From positions 4,092,001-4,156,000 of the forward strand of contig NZ_CP094534.1 in NCBI RefSeq assembly GCF_022811645.1: a stretch of 64,000 nucleotides of DNA. Reading direction: 5' to 3'. The DNA comes from Hymenobacter monticola. GTDB taxonomy: Bacteria > Bacteroidota > Bacteroidia > Cytophagales > Hymenobacteraceae. This document shows positions 14,847 to 23,181 of this stretch, in pieces. A program made the position numbers and the translations under genes. Numbering within the stretch: position 1 is the stretch's first letter; every line of letters begins with the position of its first letter. Under the pieces are notes generated by a model that was given only the letters and a program-made list of their open reading frames with translations, was not told the origin of the DNA and searched no databases.

Positions 14847-16673
14847 CTACGCCTGTTCGCTTAACAAGGCATCAATCGTGCCGGTTGCGACGGAGTGGTA
14901 ATTGGGCCGGGCTTTCGCATAAATGGCACGGGCCCGGCTGCGGCCATCGGGCGTGGCCAGCAGCGCCCGGTAGAGCGGCACCAGAAATTTGCGACGGCCC
15001 ACGTGCAGCAGGAATTTTTCCAGCGCGGGCCCGGCCGCCGCGTAGCCTGCCCGCAGCGTGTGCGGAAACCAGGCTGCCAGAATTTCGGAGTTGCCGGAGG
15101 CAGTGAAATGAAACGCCGCATCAAGCGCCGCCAGCTGCTCGGCCGAAAGCGTGGCCGGGAGGCCGTGGAGGAAGTGCACCCATTCATGGCTGCTCCAGTC
15201 GGCGGTGCTGGGTAGGAGGGCAGCAGGAGCAGCGCCGCCTTGCAGCTGAATTAGCGATTGGTCTACGGCGTCGAAGCGGCGCGAGCTTACGGGTGGTGCG
15301 TTGGAGGGCAGGCCGGGCCCATCGACCCAAGCAGCCAGGTTGAGATTGCCTTCGAGCCCGGGCTCATGGTCCAGGAGCTCGGCGCGGAGGTAGTGCAGGA
15401 AGGTGGCAGTATCCATCGCCTGAAAACTGAAGCGGGCGAAGTACTCCTTAATAAAGACATCGAGCCGGGGACGGCCCACCAACGACTCTAGCGTCAGCAG
15501 CAGGGCGCAGCCTTTCTCATAGGCTATTTCGGTGAGGCCCTCGTCGGGGTCGCGGCCGGCCAGGGCAAGGTGCAGGTGGGTGTCAGGACTGGCCACGCCG
15601 ATTTCCTCAATGGTGTGGTGCAGCGCTGCCCGGCCCAGTACCTGCAGCATATCGGCATATTCGGCGCCATACAAATGTTCCATGATACGCCGCTCGAAGT
15701 ACACTGTAAAGCCTTCATTCAGCCAGAAATCATTCCACGTTGCATTTGTAACCAGGTTGCCCGACCACGAGTGAGCCAGCTCGTGCGCTACCAGACTGGT
15801 CAGGCTGCGGTCGCCAGCTAGAATGGTAGGTGTAACAAATGTTAATCGAGGGTTTTCCATGCCGCCGAAGGGGAAGGAGGGAGGCAGCACCAGCAAATCG
15901 TAACGCTCCCAGCGGTAGGGCCCGTAAAGTTCCTCGGCCGCTGCCACCATTTTTTCAAGGTCGGCAAACTCGTGAGTAGCCGTCGGCAGGGTGGCCGGCT
16001 CGGCGTAGATGCCGGTGCGGTGGCTGAGCGGCTCGAAGGCGAGGTCGCCCACCGCCAGCGCCATGAGGTAGGCTGGGATTGGCTCTGTCATGCGAAAGCG
16101 GTACTCGCCGCTGGCGCGGAGCTGTTGCGGGTTCTCGGCGCTCATCAAAGCCAGCAAATGCGCCGGTACGCGCACCGTGGCCTCGTAGGTGAAGCGGATG
16201 CCGGGAGAGTCTTGGCACGGCAGCCAGGTGCGCGCCAAAATGGCCTGCGACTGCGTGAAGAGGAAGGGCTGGGTGCCGGCCGTTTGTTCCGGAGCCAGCC
16301 ACTGCAGCGCGGCCGCCGTCGGGGACGTGCGGTAGTGGATGCGAACGGCCGTCATGGCCGGCGTCAGCGCCACGCTCAGGGCCTGGCCCAGCACTGGGTC
16401 GGCCACGCTGTCGAGGGTGAAGTTAGCCGCCGTTGCTGCGCCGTAAGCGTCCAGCGCCTCGACCGATTCAATGGTCAGGTCGCGGGTGTCAAAGACGACT
16501 TCAGTGGCCGCACCAGGCTCGGCCAGCTGCCAGGTGGCACTGCCGCTGAGCGTGTGAGAATCGAAGTCGACGGCGAGGGCGAGGGCCAGGTGCTTTGCCC
16601 GCACCGGGCTGCGGCTGGCGAAGCTATGTGGGTCGGTGGGCAGGGCAATGGAGGAAGGAGGATATGTACTCAT
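14847..16673 (-). CDS. M1 family metallopeptidase (aminopeptidase / leukotriene A4 hydrolase-like)
   Basis: 608 residues from ATG 16673 (MSTYPPSSIALPTDPHSFA). The gluzincin site is intact: HELAHSW gives two zinc His and the catalytic Glu, and NEGFTVYFE gives the third zinc ligand 18 residues on. GGMENPRLTFVTP is the exopeptidase GxMEN motif. The N-terminal beta-saddle and C-terminal armadillo-type helices (FLLHVGRRKFLVPLY) match LTA4H-type aminopeptidases. No signal peptide is visible at this start. It may trim N-terminal residues in the cytoplasm. The region between it and the L,D-transpeptidase is divergent. Confidence 0.93.
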   Translation of the reverse strand: MSTYPPSSIALPTDPHSFASRSPVRAKHLALALAVDFDSHTLSGSATWQLAEPGAATEVVFDTRDLTIESVEALDAYGAATAANFTLDSVADPVLGQALSVALTPAMTAVRIHYRTSPTAAALQWLAPEQTAGTQPFLFTQSQAILARTWLPCQDSPGIRFTYEATVRVPAHLLALMSAENPQQLRASGEYRFRMTEPIPAYLMALAVGDLAFEPLSHRTGIYAEPATLPTATHEFADLEKMVAAAEELYGPYRWERYDLLVLPPSFPFGGMENPRLTFVTPTILAGDRSLTSLVAHELAHSWSGNLVTNATWNDFWLNEGFTVYFERRIMEHLYGAEYADMLQVLGRAALHHTIEEIGVASPDTHLHLALAGRDPDEGLTEIAYEKGCALLLTLESLVGRPRLDVFIKEYFARFSFQAMDTATFLHYLRAELLDHEPGLEGNLNLAAWVDGPGLPSNAPPVSSRRFDAVDQSLIQLQGGAAPAALLPSTADWSSHEWVHFLHGLPATLSAEQLAALDAAFHFTASGNSEILAAWFPHTLRAGYAAAGPALEKFLLHVGRRKFLVPLYRALLATPDGRSRARAIYAKARPNYHSVATGTIDALLSEQA

Positions 16674-16812
16674 AGGTGGTAATAATACGGACGCACTAAA
16701 GCGAAAAGAACGGTGAGCTTGGCAAGAGGGCACCTTACCGAGGTGGTGACTTTAAAAGCGAATTTTTGGGGCAGAGTTACGAAGGTTGGCACGATTCCGG
16801 TCATAGCCGTGC

Positions 16813-16842
16813 TTGGTCACTGCCCGCCAATGGCGTACTTTG
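16813..16842 (+). promoter_or_regulatory. candidate promoter TTG-N20-TACTTTG
   Basis: TTG at 16813-16815 and TACTTTG at 16836-16842 have the same 20-base spacing as both versions of the lipoprotein promoter. The predicted leader is about 100 bases before the L,D-transpeptidase start. Confidence 0.45.
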
Positions 16843-16949
16843 TGGCCGGACTGCCGACGGGCGGCCCGGCAACCCCACCTCCGCGTTGGCAGTACACTGC
16901 CCCAACGGTCGGGCTCGCCTGGCTTATCCCGTTCACTTTTCCTTTTTCA

Positions 16950-18692
16950 ATGTCCTTCTTGTTTCGTTTCACTTCCTTGGTCTGGGTTCTGTGGGTTGCG
17001 GCCTTCAGCAGCATTGCGCTGCAGTCGTGCGGTTCCGACAATTCTTCCCAGTCTGCTGATGGCACCGCCCAACGCTCCGATTCGTCGGAGGTGGCGGCCG
17101 GCCATCAGCCCCTCATCGATAGCACGTACGTCATCAAAACTTTCCAGGCCGAGCCTGCTTTCAAAGCGCAGCTGCTTCCCGCCCGTCGCTTCTACCGGGA
17201 GCGGGGGTTCCGGATGGGGTGGTTCAAGGACCACCAACCGGTGGAGCGGGCCCAAGATTTGCAAGCCATTATTGCTAAAGCTGAAGAAGAGGGGCTTAAC
17301 CCTAAAGACTACCAGGTCAAAGATTTTAAGAAGTTATTCGGCGAGCTCAATCAAGCCCGTTCCGATACCGCGCGGCGCAATGCGCTCGAGCAGCAGATTG
17401 ACGTCGCCCTCACGGGTACCTACATGAAATGGGCCAACGATTACTACCGAGGCATCGCCAATCCGCGCGATACCAAGAGCACGTCGTGGCAAGTAAAACC
17501 GAATAAAATCAAGCTGAACAAAGCCTTGGCCACCTTCCTGGGCGACCGCAAAAGTCGTTACAACTACTACGAGTTTGCCCCGCTGCACCCCGAGTACGAC
17601 CAGCTGAAGAAGGCCCTTGCCACCTACCGCGCCCAGGAGCGGGCGGGCGGCTGGCCCATTCTGCCCACCACCCTCAACCTGAAACCGGGCCAGTCGTCGC
17701 CGGCCGTCGCGCTTTTGCGCAAGCGCCTGCTCGATAGCGCCGGCGGAGAGGCCGCTGCGTCGCTACCCGCCGATTCAGCCAAGCACGGTGCCGTACCTGC
17801 GGCCTACATCTACGACTCCGAGGTAGTGGCCGCCGTGAAATTATTTCAGCAGGACGCCGGCCTGAAGCAGACGGGCATTGTGAGCGGCGAAACCCTGAAG
17901 CAACTCAATGTTCCCATCGGCTCCCGTATCGACCAGCTCATTTTGAACATGGAGCGCTGGCGCTGGCTGCCTAAAAAGTTTGAGCCTGACTACCTCCTGG
18001 TGAACATTCCTGAGTACACGCTGCACGTGGTAGAAGGTGGCAAAGAGGCCTTCAACATGGCCGTGATTGTGGGCAAGGTGCTGCACGAAACGCCGGTGTT
18101 CAGCGACAAAATGGAGTACGTGGTGCTGGCACCTTATTGGAATGTGCCCTTCAGCATCATCGACAACGAGCTGCGCGGAAAGCTCGTGGCCAACCCCAGT
18201 TACCTCGACCGTCTCGACATGGAAGTGGTAAAGGGCTGGGGGCGCAAAGCCACCCCCGTCGACCCCTCGAGCATCGACTGGGCCAACGTGACGCAGAACA
18301 CCTTCAAGTATACGCTCCGCCGCCGCCCGGGCCCCAAAAACGACCTCGGCGACGTGAAGTTCATCTTCCCCAACTCGCAGGATATTTACCTGCACGATAC
18401 TCCCCATGACGAGCTGTTTTCGCAGAGCAACCGCAGCTTCAGCCACGGCTGCGTGCGCCTATCCGAGCCCATTAAGCTGGCCACCTACCTGCTGCGCAAC
18501 CGCCCCGAATGGGACAAGCAAACCATCCTCGACAGCATCGCCACGCGCCGCGAGAAGTACATCACCCTTAAGCAAAAGCTGCCCGTGTACCTGGTGTATT
18601 TCACCGCCTGGGCCGATGAAGCAGGCCACCCGCACTTCCGCGACGACATCTATGGCTTGGATAAAAAACTCGCCCGCGAGTATTTCAACTAA
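16950..18692 (+). CDS. L,D-transpeptidase lipoprotein (YcbB-like, with peptidoglycan-binding domain)
   Basis: 580 residues from ATG 16950. A signal segment ending in SSIALQSC places the lipobox cysteine near residue 30. A helical scaffold-like region (90-230) is followed by a peptidoglycan-binding domain around 290-335 (YDSEVVAAVKLFQQDAGL) and the L,D-transpeptidase domain. The catalytic Cys is in FSHGCVRLSEP, with the His earlier in DIYLHDTP. It would form 3-3 crosslinks or attach proteins to peptidoglycan from the periplasmic face of a membrane. Upstream in-frame codons back to 16713 have no signal-like start. A strong terminator follows 54 bases after the stop. Confidence 0.93.
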   Translation: MSFLFRFTSLVWVLWVAAFSSIALQSCGSDNSSQSADGTAQRSDSSEVAAGHQPLIDSTYVIKTFQAEPAFKAQLLPARRFYRERGFRMGWFKDHQPVERAQDLQAIIAKAEEEGLNPKDYQVKDFKKLFGELNQARSDTARRNALEQQIDVALTGTYMKWANDYYRGIANPRDTKSTSWQVKPNKIKLNKALATFLGDRKSRYNYYEFAPLHPEYDQLKKALATYRAQERAGGWPILPTTLNLKPGQSSPAVALLRKRLLDSAGGEAAASLPADSAKHGAVPAAYIYDSEVVAAVKLFQQDAGLKQTGIVSGETLKQLNVPIGSRIDQLILNMERWRWLPKKFEPDYLLVNIPEYTLHVVEGGKEAFNMAVIVGKVLHETPVFSDKMEYVVLAPYWNVPFSIIDNELRGKLVANPSYLDRLDMEVVKGWGRKATPVDPSSIDWANVTQNTFKYTLRRRPGPKNDLGDVKFIFPNSQDIYLHDTPHDELFSQSNRSFSHGCVRLSEPIKLATYLLRNRPEWDKQTILDSIATRREKYITLKQKLPVYLVYFTAWADEAGHPHFRDDIYGLDKKLAREYFN

Positions 18693-18745
18693 CCGTCTGA
18701 CGCCTGACTGAGGTAGCTGCCGATAATTCGAGCGGGTCAAATCAC

Positions 18746-18787
18746 AAAAAAAGGCCCGTCAACGCGTGCGTTGACGGGCCTTTTTTT
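18746..18787 (+). terminator. intrinsic terminator
   Basis: AGGCCCGTCAACGC / GCGTTGACGGGCCT stem flanked by A7 and T7 runs, so it may work in both directions. Confidence 0.85.
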
Positions 18788-19013
18788 GTGCACGTGCAAT
18801 TAGCATAGGAAGTAAAAAGGAAGGACCAAACGTAACAGAAATTTAGGAGAGGATTACGTCCAAACTAAGAGGTTAACAATTGTGTCTTTTCGGTGAATGA
18901 GTAGCTGACGAAGGTGATGTTTACAATTGGAATATACGCTAGTTAATGTGTTTGTTTCATTTGTAAACTAATAGGGGGATGCCTGAGGTATAACGGACTT
19001 TGCCAGCATGTGC

Positions 19014-19030
19014 TACATTTGTAATCAAAT
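19014..19030 (+). promoter_or_regulatory. -7 box TACATTTG overlapped by palindrome ATTTG-TAAT-CAAAT
   Basis: The -7 element (19014-19021) matches TAnnTTTG. It overlaps a palindrome at 19017-19030 just before the XRE gene. A related half-site CATTTGTAA lies at 18959-18967. The layout suits autorepression by the XRE protein. Confidence 0.5.
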
Positions 19031-19032
19031 TG

Positions 19033-19746
19033 ATGACAATGATTGAGCGCATTCGGACACTGCTGGAAACCCGGCAGCTTACCCCCACCCAATTTGCGGA
19101 CGCAATAGGCGTTGCCCGCCCGATAGTGAGCCATATCCTTTCCGGACGCAACAAGCCCAGCCTGGAGGTAGTGCAGCGTATTTTGGCAGCCATGCCCGAC
19201 CTGTCGATGCCGTGGCTACTCAATGGCACTGGCCCGATGCAAGCCTCTGCGGCCCCGGCGATGCCCCCCGCTCATTCAGTTGTTAAGGAAGCGCCTGTTC
19301 TAACCGCTGCACCGCAACCAAAGCCTTCCGTTGGCAATGAGAATCAAACCGGTTCGCCCGGCCCTACAAAAGCGGTAGTTGCCAGTTCCCCCAAGCCCAC
19401 GCCGCGCCGTTTCACGGGCCAGGTTAACAAATTCACAGGCGTTTCGGCAAGTGTAGCCCCGGGTAGCGCCCTTTGGGATACGCTTTCTGTTGCCTCCACC
19501 GCGCCCGATGTTGCGGTACCGCCTGCGGCGCCATCGCCAGCCGCGCCGTCAGAGGAAATGGCCGTTGAGCCAAATGCCGTTAGTCCAGCCCCTGCATTAG
19601 TTCAAGAGCAGCCGGTTTCTCCGGAACATGCACCAACTGCTGCTAATCCTACAGCAGCGGCCTTGTTTGCCGGGGCCGAAAAGCCCATTCGGCGGATTGT
19701 AATTTTTTACCGGGACGGCTCCTTTGCCGACTACCAGCCCGAATAG
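19033..19746 (+). CDS. XRE-family helix-turn-helix regulator with long disordered tail
   Basis: 237 residues. The N-terminal 65 residues (IERIRTLLETRQLTPTQFAD, then GVARPIVSHILSGRNKPSLE) form a standard XRE helix-turn-helix. The remaining about 170 residues are Pro/Ala/Ser/Val-rich with no fold, ending in a short strand-rich segment RIVIFYRDGSFADYQPE that may be a small conserved C-terminal motif. It lies outside attL, so it belongs to the chromosome and not to the prophage. The ATG at 19039 is an equally good start. A palindrome overlapping its promoter suggests autoregulation. Confidence 0.82.
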   Translation: MTMIERIRTLLETRQLTPTQFADAIGVARPIVSHILSGRNKPSLEVVQRILAAMPDLSMPWLLNGTGPMQASAAPAMPPAHSVVKEAPVLTAAPQPKPSVGNENQTGSPGPTKAVVASSPKPTPRRFTGQVNKFTGVSASVAPGSALWDTLSVASTAPDVAVPPAAPSPAAPSEEMAVEPNAVSPAPALVQEQPVSPEHAPTAANPTAAALFAGAEKPIRRIVIFYRDGSFADYQPE

Positions 19747-19770
19747 GAATTCTCATTGCCCACGTTTTAT

Positions 19771-19807
19771 AACGAGCCAAGCAGACTTCTGTTTGGCTCG
19801 TTTTTTT
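19771..19807 (+). terminator. intrinsic terminator
   Basis: AACGAGCCAA / TTGGCTCGTT stem followed by T7. Confidence 0.8.
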
Positions 19808-20644
19808 AGGTGCATATAGTAGTAGCCAGGGTTGAAAACTGATAACGCAGGCAGGAGTTGGCAGCCCTCATGAGCGCAGTAGGGACTTCACTTTGCCGAA
19901 TCAGGACAGCAATAAATCTATGTTTCAGGTGCCAATTTATCATTCATCAACTTTAGCTTCATTGATAGGGTAGGCATGATTTTATTCAATTTGTCATGCT
20001 GTACAGTTGCTGAACAAACGAGCTTGCATCATCGCCTGGCTTGGTAACCGTATTCGAGTTAGTTTGATATATTTCATTATCTCCTATGCTAATGTGCGTG
20101 GGTGAGATTGATAAGCCCTGTTGTTGAAGGAATTTTTAAACATAAAACCATTATTTTCAACTATATATAACATGCTAATAAAAGTGCTGGATTGGGTTGT
20201 TTTAATGCCTTGATACCAGATAATCACACCTTTTTAAGTGCCACTTGATTCTAAAATTGTGAGCCTTTCCACCAAAAAAATGCCGAATAGGACCGGTGTA
20301 AAATGCTAATAGTATTGACTAGGCTGTGGTCTTTGAAAATGCAAATTGCTTGAGAGGTCGTTACTGCAAAATGCTAAACAAGCAAGCGAAACAAGACGGC
20401 GCCTACAACCGGCAACTCATTCTTTGTGAGTCGCCAGGGTTTCGGCATAAGCACGCCATCTGCGCGAAGGATTGGCCAGCGGGGCCTGCTTTCACCGGCG
20501 CTGGCTCGCAGAGGTGTAATATGTGCGCGTTTTCAAATGTAAATGGCTGAGGTGAGCAAGCCGCAACGACAGGCTTATTGTCTTTTGATGAGATGGAGCG
20601 CCCCAACTTGATAGGTGGGAGTGCCTGTGAAGCCACGGCTTCGG
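19808..20644. other. long AT-richer intergenic stretch before attL
   Basis: About 840 bases with no gene I can support. It is clearly lower in GC than the flanking chromosome and rich in stop codons up to about 20300. Two overlapping opposite-strand frames at 20326-20636 lack start context, motifs and coding bias. It may be remnant DNA from an older insertion. Confidence 0.5.
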
Positions 20645-20675
20645 TTGCGCGTTTCGCGGCGGTGGGCTACCTTCG
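20645..20675 (+). promoter_or_regulatory. original promoter of the lipoprotein gene (now at attL)
   Basis: TTG (20645-20647), 20 bases, then TACCTTCG (20668-20675). The -7 box lies within the att core. It now drives only a 14-codon stub. Confidence 0.6.
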
Positions 20676-20713
20676 CGGCATGAAACTGACTCGCACGAAC
20701 CTTTGGTTGGCCG
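20668..20713. repeat. attL (46-bp core)
   Basis: Identical to 60415-60460. It contains the -7 box TACCTTCG, the start codon and the first 11 codons of the host lipoprotein gene. Confidence 0.92.
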
Positions 20714-20724
20714 GTCGGTTTTAA
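20680..20724 (+). pseudogene. lipoprotein gene stub at attL
   Basis: ATG at 20680 reads MKLTRTNLWLAGRF and then TAA. The intact copy is at 60427. This is the original 5' end, cut off from the gene body by prophage integration. Confidence 0.8.
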
Positions 20725-20789
20725 GGGCAAAGGGATCAATTCGTTACTGATCTTTAGAAGCTCCCTGAGTGTCCATCACCCCTAGTCAT

Positions 20790-20809
20790 GGATACAAGAT
20801 TGGATACAG
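20790..20809. promoter_or_regulatory. left arm-type boxes (GGATACAA / GGATACAG)
   Basis: GGATACAAGATT followed directly by GGATACAGACTT, about 77 bases inside attL. Three more copies lie inside attR at 60228-60268. They are probable integrase arm sites. Confidence 0.6.
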
Positions 20810-20860
20810 ACTTGGGCAGCTTGAAGAAGTCGGGGGAGAATCACCATCCATTCCGATAAT

Positions 20861-20892
20861 ACAAGAAAGCCACCCCGATGAGAGGTGGCTTT
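20861..20892 (-). terminator. terminator of the left HNH gene
   Basis: AAAGCCACC / GGTGGCTTT stem 8 bases after the leftward stop codon. Confidence 0.6.
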
Positions 20893-20900
20893 GTCATTGG

Positions 20901-21443
20901 CTAGAAGAGATGAAGCTCTTGCTTCGCTTTCAGGTATGCTTGGTGCGCTTCCAGTTCGGTTGGAAAGACTCCTAGAGGTGTTCTCTTCCCGCTGAGCTTG
21001 ATAGCGGCTGAGAAGCCACGGTTCCGATAGGCAGACACTCCCATGTATTGGGAAGAGGTGTTGGCAGCCTTGGTCCGGTTGAAGCAGTTCTGTTGTCTGG
21101 TCACCCATCTCAGATTGGTCACCTGGTTGTTCAGCTTCTCTCGATCCTTGTGATCGACTTGGTAGGTGGGGCCAGGGTCTCCGTGGTAGGCAATGGCGAC
21201 AAGACGGTGGATGCAGATCCTTCTGCTGTGTTCAGCGTTGCTAAGGACCACTGACAGGTAGCCGGTCTTGAGAGTGGGCTTCAGGAATTCCTGGATGTTG
21301 GTTGAGAAGACTCTGCCGCAGTCAGTGATGTAGTAGTTGGGATAGTCAGGGACAAGCTTGGCATTCCATGTCAGAAGCTGTTCATCTCTATAGGTGATGA
21401 TAGTGTAATCGTCTGATTCTAGGGCTGTAATAGTGGGGTTCAT
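20901..21443 (-). CDS. HNH homing-type endonuclease with NUMOD4-like and AP2-like segments
   Basis: 180 residues. The NUMOD4-like start (WNAKLVPDYPNYYITDCGRV) precedes an HNH core: ICIHRLVAIAYHG, YQVDHKDREKLNNQVTNLRW. The C-terminal 55 residues (YMGVSAYRNRGFSAAIKLSG, then TPLGVFPTELEAHQAYLKAK) resemble an AP2/ERF-type DNA-binding domain. Such free-standing nucleases spread themselves by cutting alleles that lack them. It is the leftmost prophage gene, with its own terminator and divergent from an acidic-protein gene. A second HNH/NUMOD4 gene (56874) near the other end has a similar core. Confidence 0.85.
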   Translation of the reverse strand: MNPTITALESDDYTIITYRDEQLLTWNAKLVPDYPNYYITDCGRVFSTNIQEFLKPTLKTGYLSVVLSNAEHSRRICIHRLVAIAYHGDPGPTYQVDHKDREKLNNQVTNLRWVTRQQNCFNRTKAANTSSQYMGVSAYRNRGFSAAIKLSGKRTPLGVFPTELEAHQAYLKAKQELHLF

Positions 21444-21669
21444 ATAGTATCTATCTGTGGTTCAGACAGAAACTGCGTGAAATATGAGTTCTTTTGGGGT
21501 GTTAGGGTATGTTTTTAGCCTTTGGGAGCCTGTGAAAAGCCTGATGGGTCGTGTTGAGGTCTGTTTACATGGGTCTGAGAAGGGTTTGGCAGGGGTGGTA
21601 AGGGTTACACTAGCTGAATAGAAACTACACTTTACCTTACCAATCGATTCACTTAAGTATCTCTCTCCA

Positions 21670-22011
21670 ATGGAAGAATATGAATTTGTTCCAGATCCTC
21701 CAGGCTATACCCCTCCAGGATCTGACTCCAAGAAACCCGTGTCAAAAGTTGAAGAAGAGCTAAATATGAGTAGAGGTGATGACGATCCTTATGGTTTTGC
21801 GGCTTTTGAAGAATCGTATTCAGGTTTCAGGCCTGAAATGACAGCTGACCCACAAATCACAGAGCCACATTTTATCCCTTCATCGGACTACTGGGGCGAT
21901 AATTTCTTCAATCCTAGTGAAAGTGAAGGTGAGGGTGACTACAATGACAACTTGGATATGGATCAGCAGAGCCAGGAGTATTGGGATAGCATAGATCCAT
22001 CAGCTGATTAA
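21670..22011 (+). CDS. small highly acidic protein of unknown function
   Basis: 113 residues with 29 Asp/Glu against only 5 Lys/Arg (net charge near -24), rich in Pro, Tyr, Ser and Gly. It starts MEEYEFVPDPPGYTPPGSDS; the C-terminal half is almost all acidic or polar, with DDDPYGF, SEGEGDYNDNLDMD and WDSIDPSAD. There is no signal peptide or membrane segment. It is transcribed rightward, opposite to its neighbours, in a lower-GC pocket, so it behaves like a moron. Such charge is seen in DNA-mimic and anti-defence proteins, but also in plain disordered proteins; I cannot decide between these. Confidence 0.65.
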   Translation: MEEYEFVPDPPGYTPPGSDSKKPVSKVEEELNMSRGDDDPYGFAAFEESYSGFRPEMTADPQITEPHFIPSSDYWGDNFFNPSESEGEGDYNDNLDMDQQSQEYWDSIDPSAD

Positions 22012-22223
22012 CAGCGCAGCAGGTTGCCTGACCATTCTTCAGATGCACCTCCAGGCCAGTCTTGTTTGATTCTATAAGGGAGTTGTCTGCTGTAGGAGTG
22101 AATAGTGTTATTGATGTTCTCTCCAGAGGAGTAGATGCTATAGTAGGAGTAACTAGTATTATAGGTGTGGTAGTCGGCCTGTCGTGAGGTGGGCGGGAGG
22201 GTGGCGAAACTCAGCACCGTCAC
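22008..22223 (-). CDS. possible small Tyr/Ser-rich protein
   Basis: 71 residues from a GTG at 22223 (reads MTVLSFATLPPTSRQADYHT) with a Tyr/Ser/Asn-rich middle. It overlaps the end of the acidic gene by four bases, tail to tail. No motif and no clear ribosome-binding context; it could be chance. Confidence 0.3.
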   Translation of the reverse strand: MTVLSFATLPPTSRQADYHTYNTSYSYYSIYSSGENINNTIHSYSRQLPYRIKQDWPGGASEEWSGNLLRC

Positions 22224-22244
22224 CGAACCTGGTTAACTCTGGGC

Positions 22245-22259
22245 ATAGGAAAGAGGCTC
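22245..22259 (+). repeat. ATAGGAAAGAGGCTC, left copy
   Basis: The same 15 bases occur at 60110-60124 near the other end of the prophage, both followed six bases on by GCGCGT. Here the flanks can fold as CTCACCA...TGGTGGGGAG with GCGCGT in the loop. Confidence 0.55.
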
Positions 22260-22324
22260 ACCACTGCGCGTGAAATGGTGGGGAGTGTGCTTCTCTGCCG
22301 TGGCAGGTCGAGCGCCTCAGATGA

Positions 22325-23113
22325 CTATTCGATGGTAAGTGTTACGGAATAGCTCTTGCCATTCATCATGAACACTACCTTGTCAGCGTCATGGAAGGTG
22401 ATCTCGGTTTCGCCGTAGTCGAATTCCTTATGGTGATTTGGGCACAGCAGTAGGATGTTATCAGGTGTCTCCCTACCGAACTGGCTCCTGGCTTTGATGT
22501 GGGCGGCCTCGATGTAGAATGTTCCATCCCGCTTGAGGATTTTCGTGTTGCAGACCTGACACGCGAAGTCACGAAGCTGCTTGATGACTGCCAGGGTATG
22601 ATTGTCGCGCTTGTAGGACTTTCCATCGATCATCACATGGTCGTCGTCAGTCTTCTTTAGGTTTTTGAGGTAGGCGATCAGCTTCTCCCTAGGGGTGGAC
22701 TTAACATCCTCTTCAATATCGTCCTGCTCAAACTCATCTTGGAAGTCTTGTGGCAACCTGGTCACAAACTCACTAAACACCTGCCGCATTCCGGGGTGCT
22801 TGCCTCCAGTCTGGTCTTCGATGTAAGAAATGTGCTGCATCAGGGCTGATAGAGCCTTGAAGAGCGTTTGCGAGTCGTAATCAATGGTGAAGCGTTCAAG
22901 GAAGTATCTCATCGCAAACAGGTTCAACGTTCTTCTGAACCGCCTTCCATTGAGCATATGCTCGAAGTTCCTGATGAAGGTGTCAACTGAGCTTTGATTT
23001 AAGCCATAAGTTTCAACGAGGTGCCGATTGCCTTGAGCTGCTGTCAGCTCGTTGTTGAAGACACGTTGACAGATGAGGTATATGTCGGGAACTACAGAAT
23101 CAGGGATTTTCAT
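22325..23113 (-). CDS. HNH endonuclease
   Basis: 262 residues. The C-terminal third has a complete HNH finger: CQVCNTKIL (first Cys pair), IEAAHIKAR and DNILLLCPNHHKEFD (second Cys with His-His). The N-terminal 150 residues are helical (YGLNQSSVDTFIRNFEHML, FLERFTIDYDSQTLFKALSA) and resemble the region before the HNH in some McrA-like or restriction-type proteins. It may be a restriction-like enzyme, a recombination nuclease or a packaging accessory nuclease. It lies 69 bases downstream of the polymerase-like gene in the same direction. No methylase partner is nearby, so a classic restriction-modification role is unlikely. Confidence 0.85.
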   Translation of the reverse strand: MKIPDSVVPDIYLICQRVFNNELTAAQGNRHLVETYGLNQSSVDTFIRNFEHMLNGRRFRRTLNLFAMRYFLERFTIDYDSQTLFKALSALMQHISYIEDQTGGKHPGMRQVFSEFVTRLPQDFQDEFEQDDIEEDVKSTPREKLIAYLKNLKKTDDDHVMIDGKSYKRDNHTLAVIKQLRDFACQVCNTKILKRDGTFYIEAAHIKARSQFGRETPDNILLLCPNHHKEFDYGETEITFHDADKVVFMMNGKSYSVTLTIE

Positions 23114-23181
23114 CTTGGCTTTGCGTGGTGCTGAAGCCGCAATATGGGCAAAAAGAAACCCGTCCTTAGACGGGTCTCCAG

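Noticed and set aside
19033..19746. XRE protein as the prophage repressor
   Set aside because: It lies outside attL, in host-like GC-rich DNA with its own operator and terminator.
20326..20636. Overlapping short frames on both strands before attL
   Set aside because: No motifs, poor start context, each is the other's shadow.
20668..20713. tRNA gene as integration target
   Set aside because: The 46-bp core is the 5' end of a protein gene; no tRNA fold or tRNA-like end is present anywhere near either att site.
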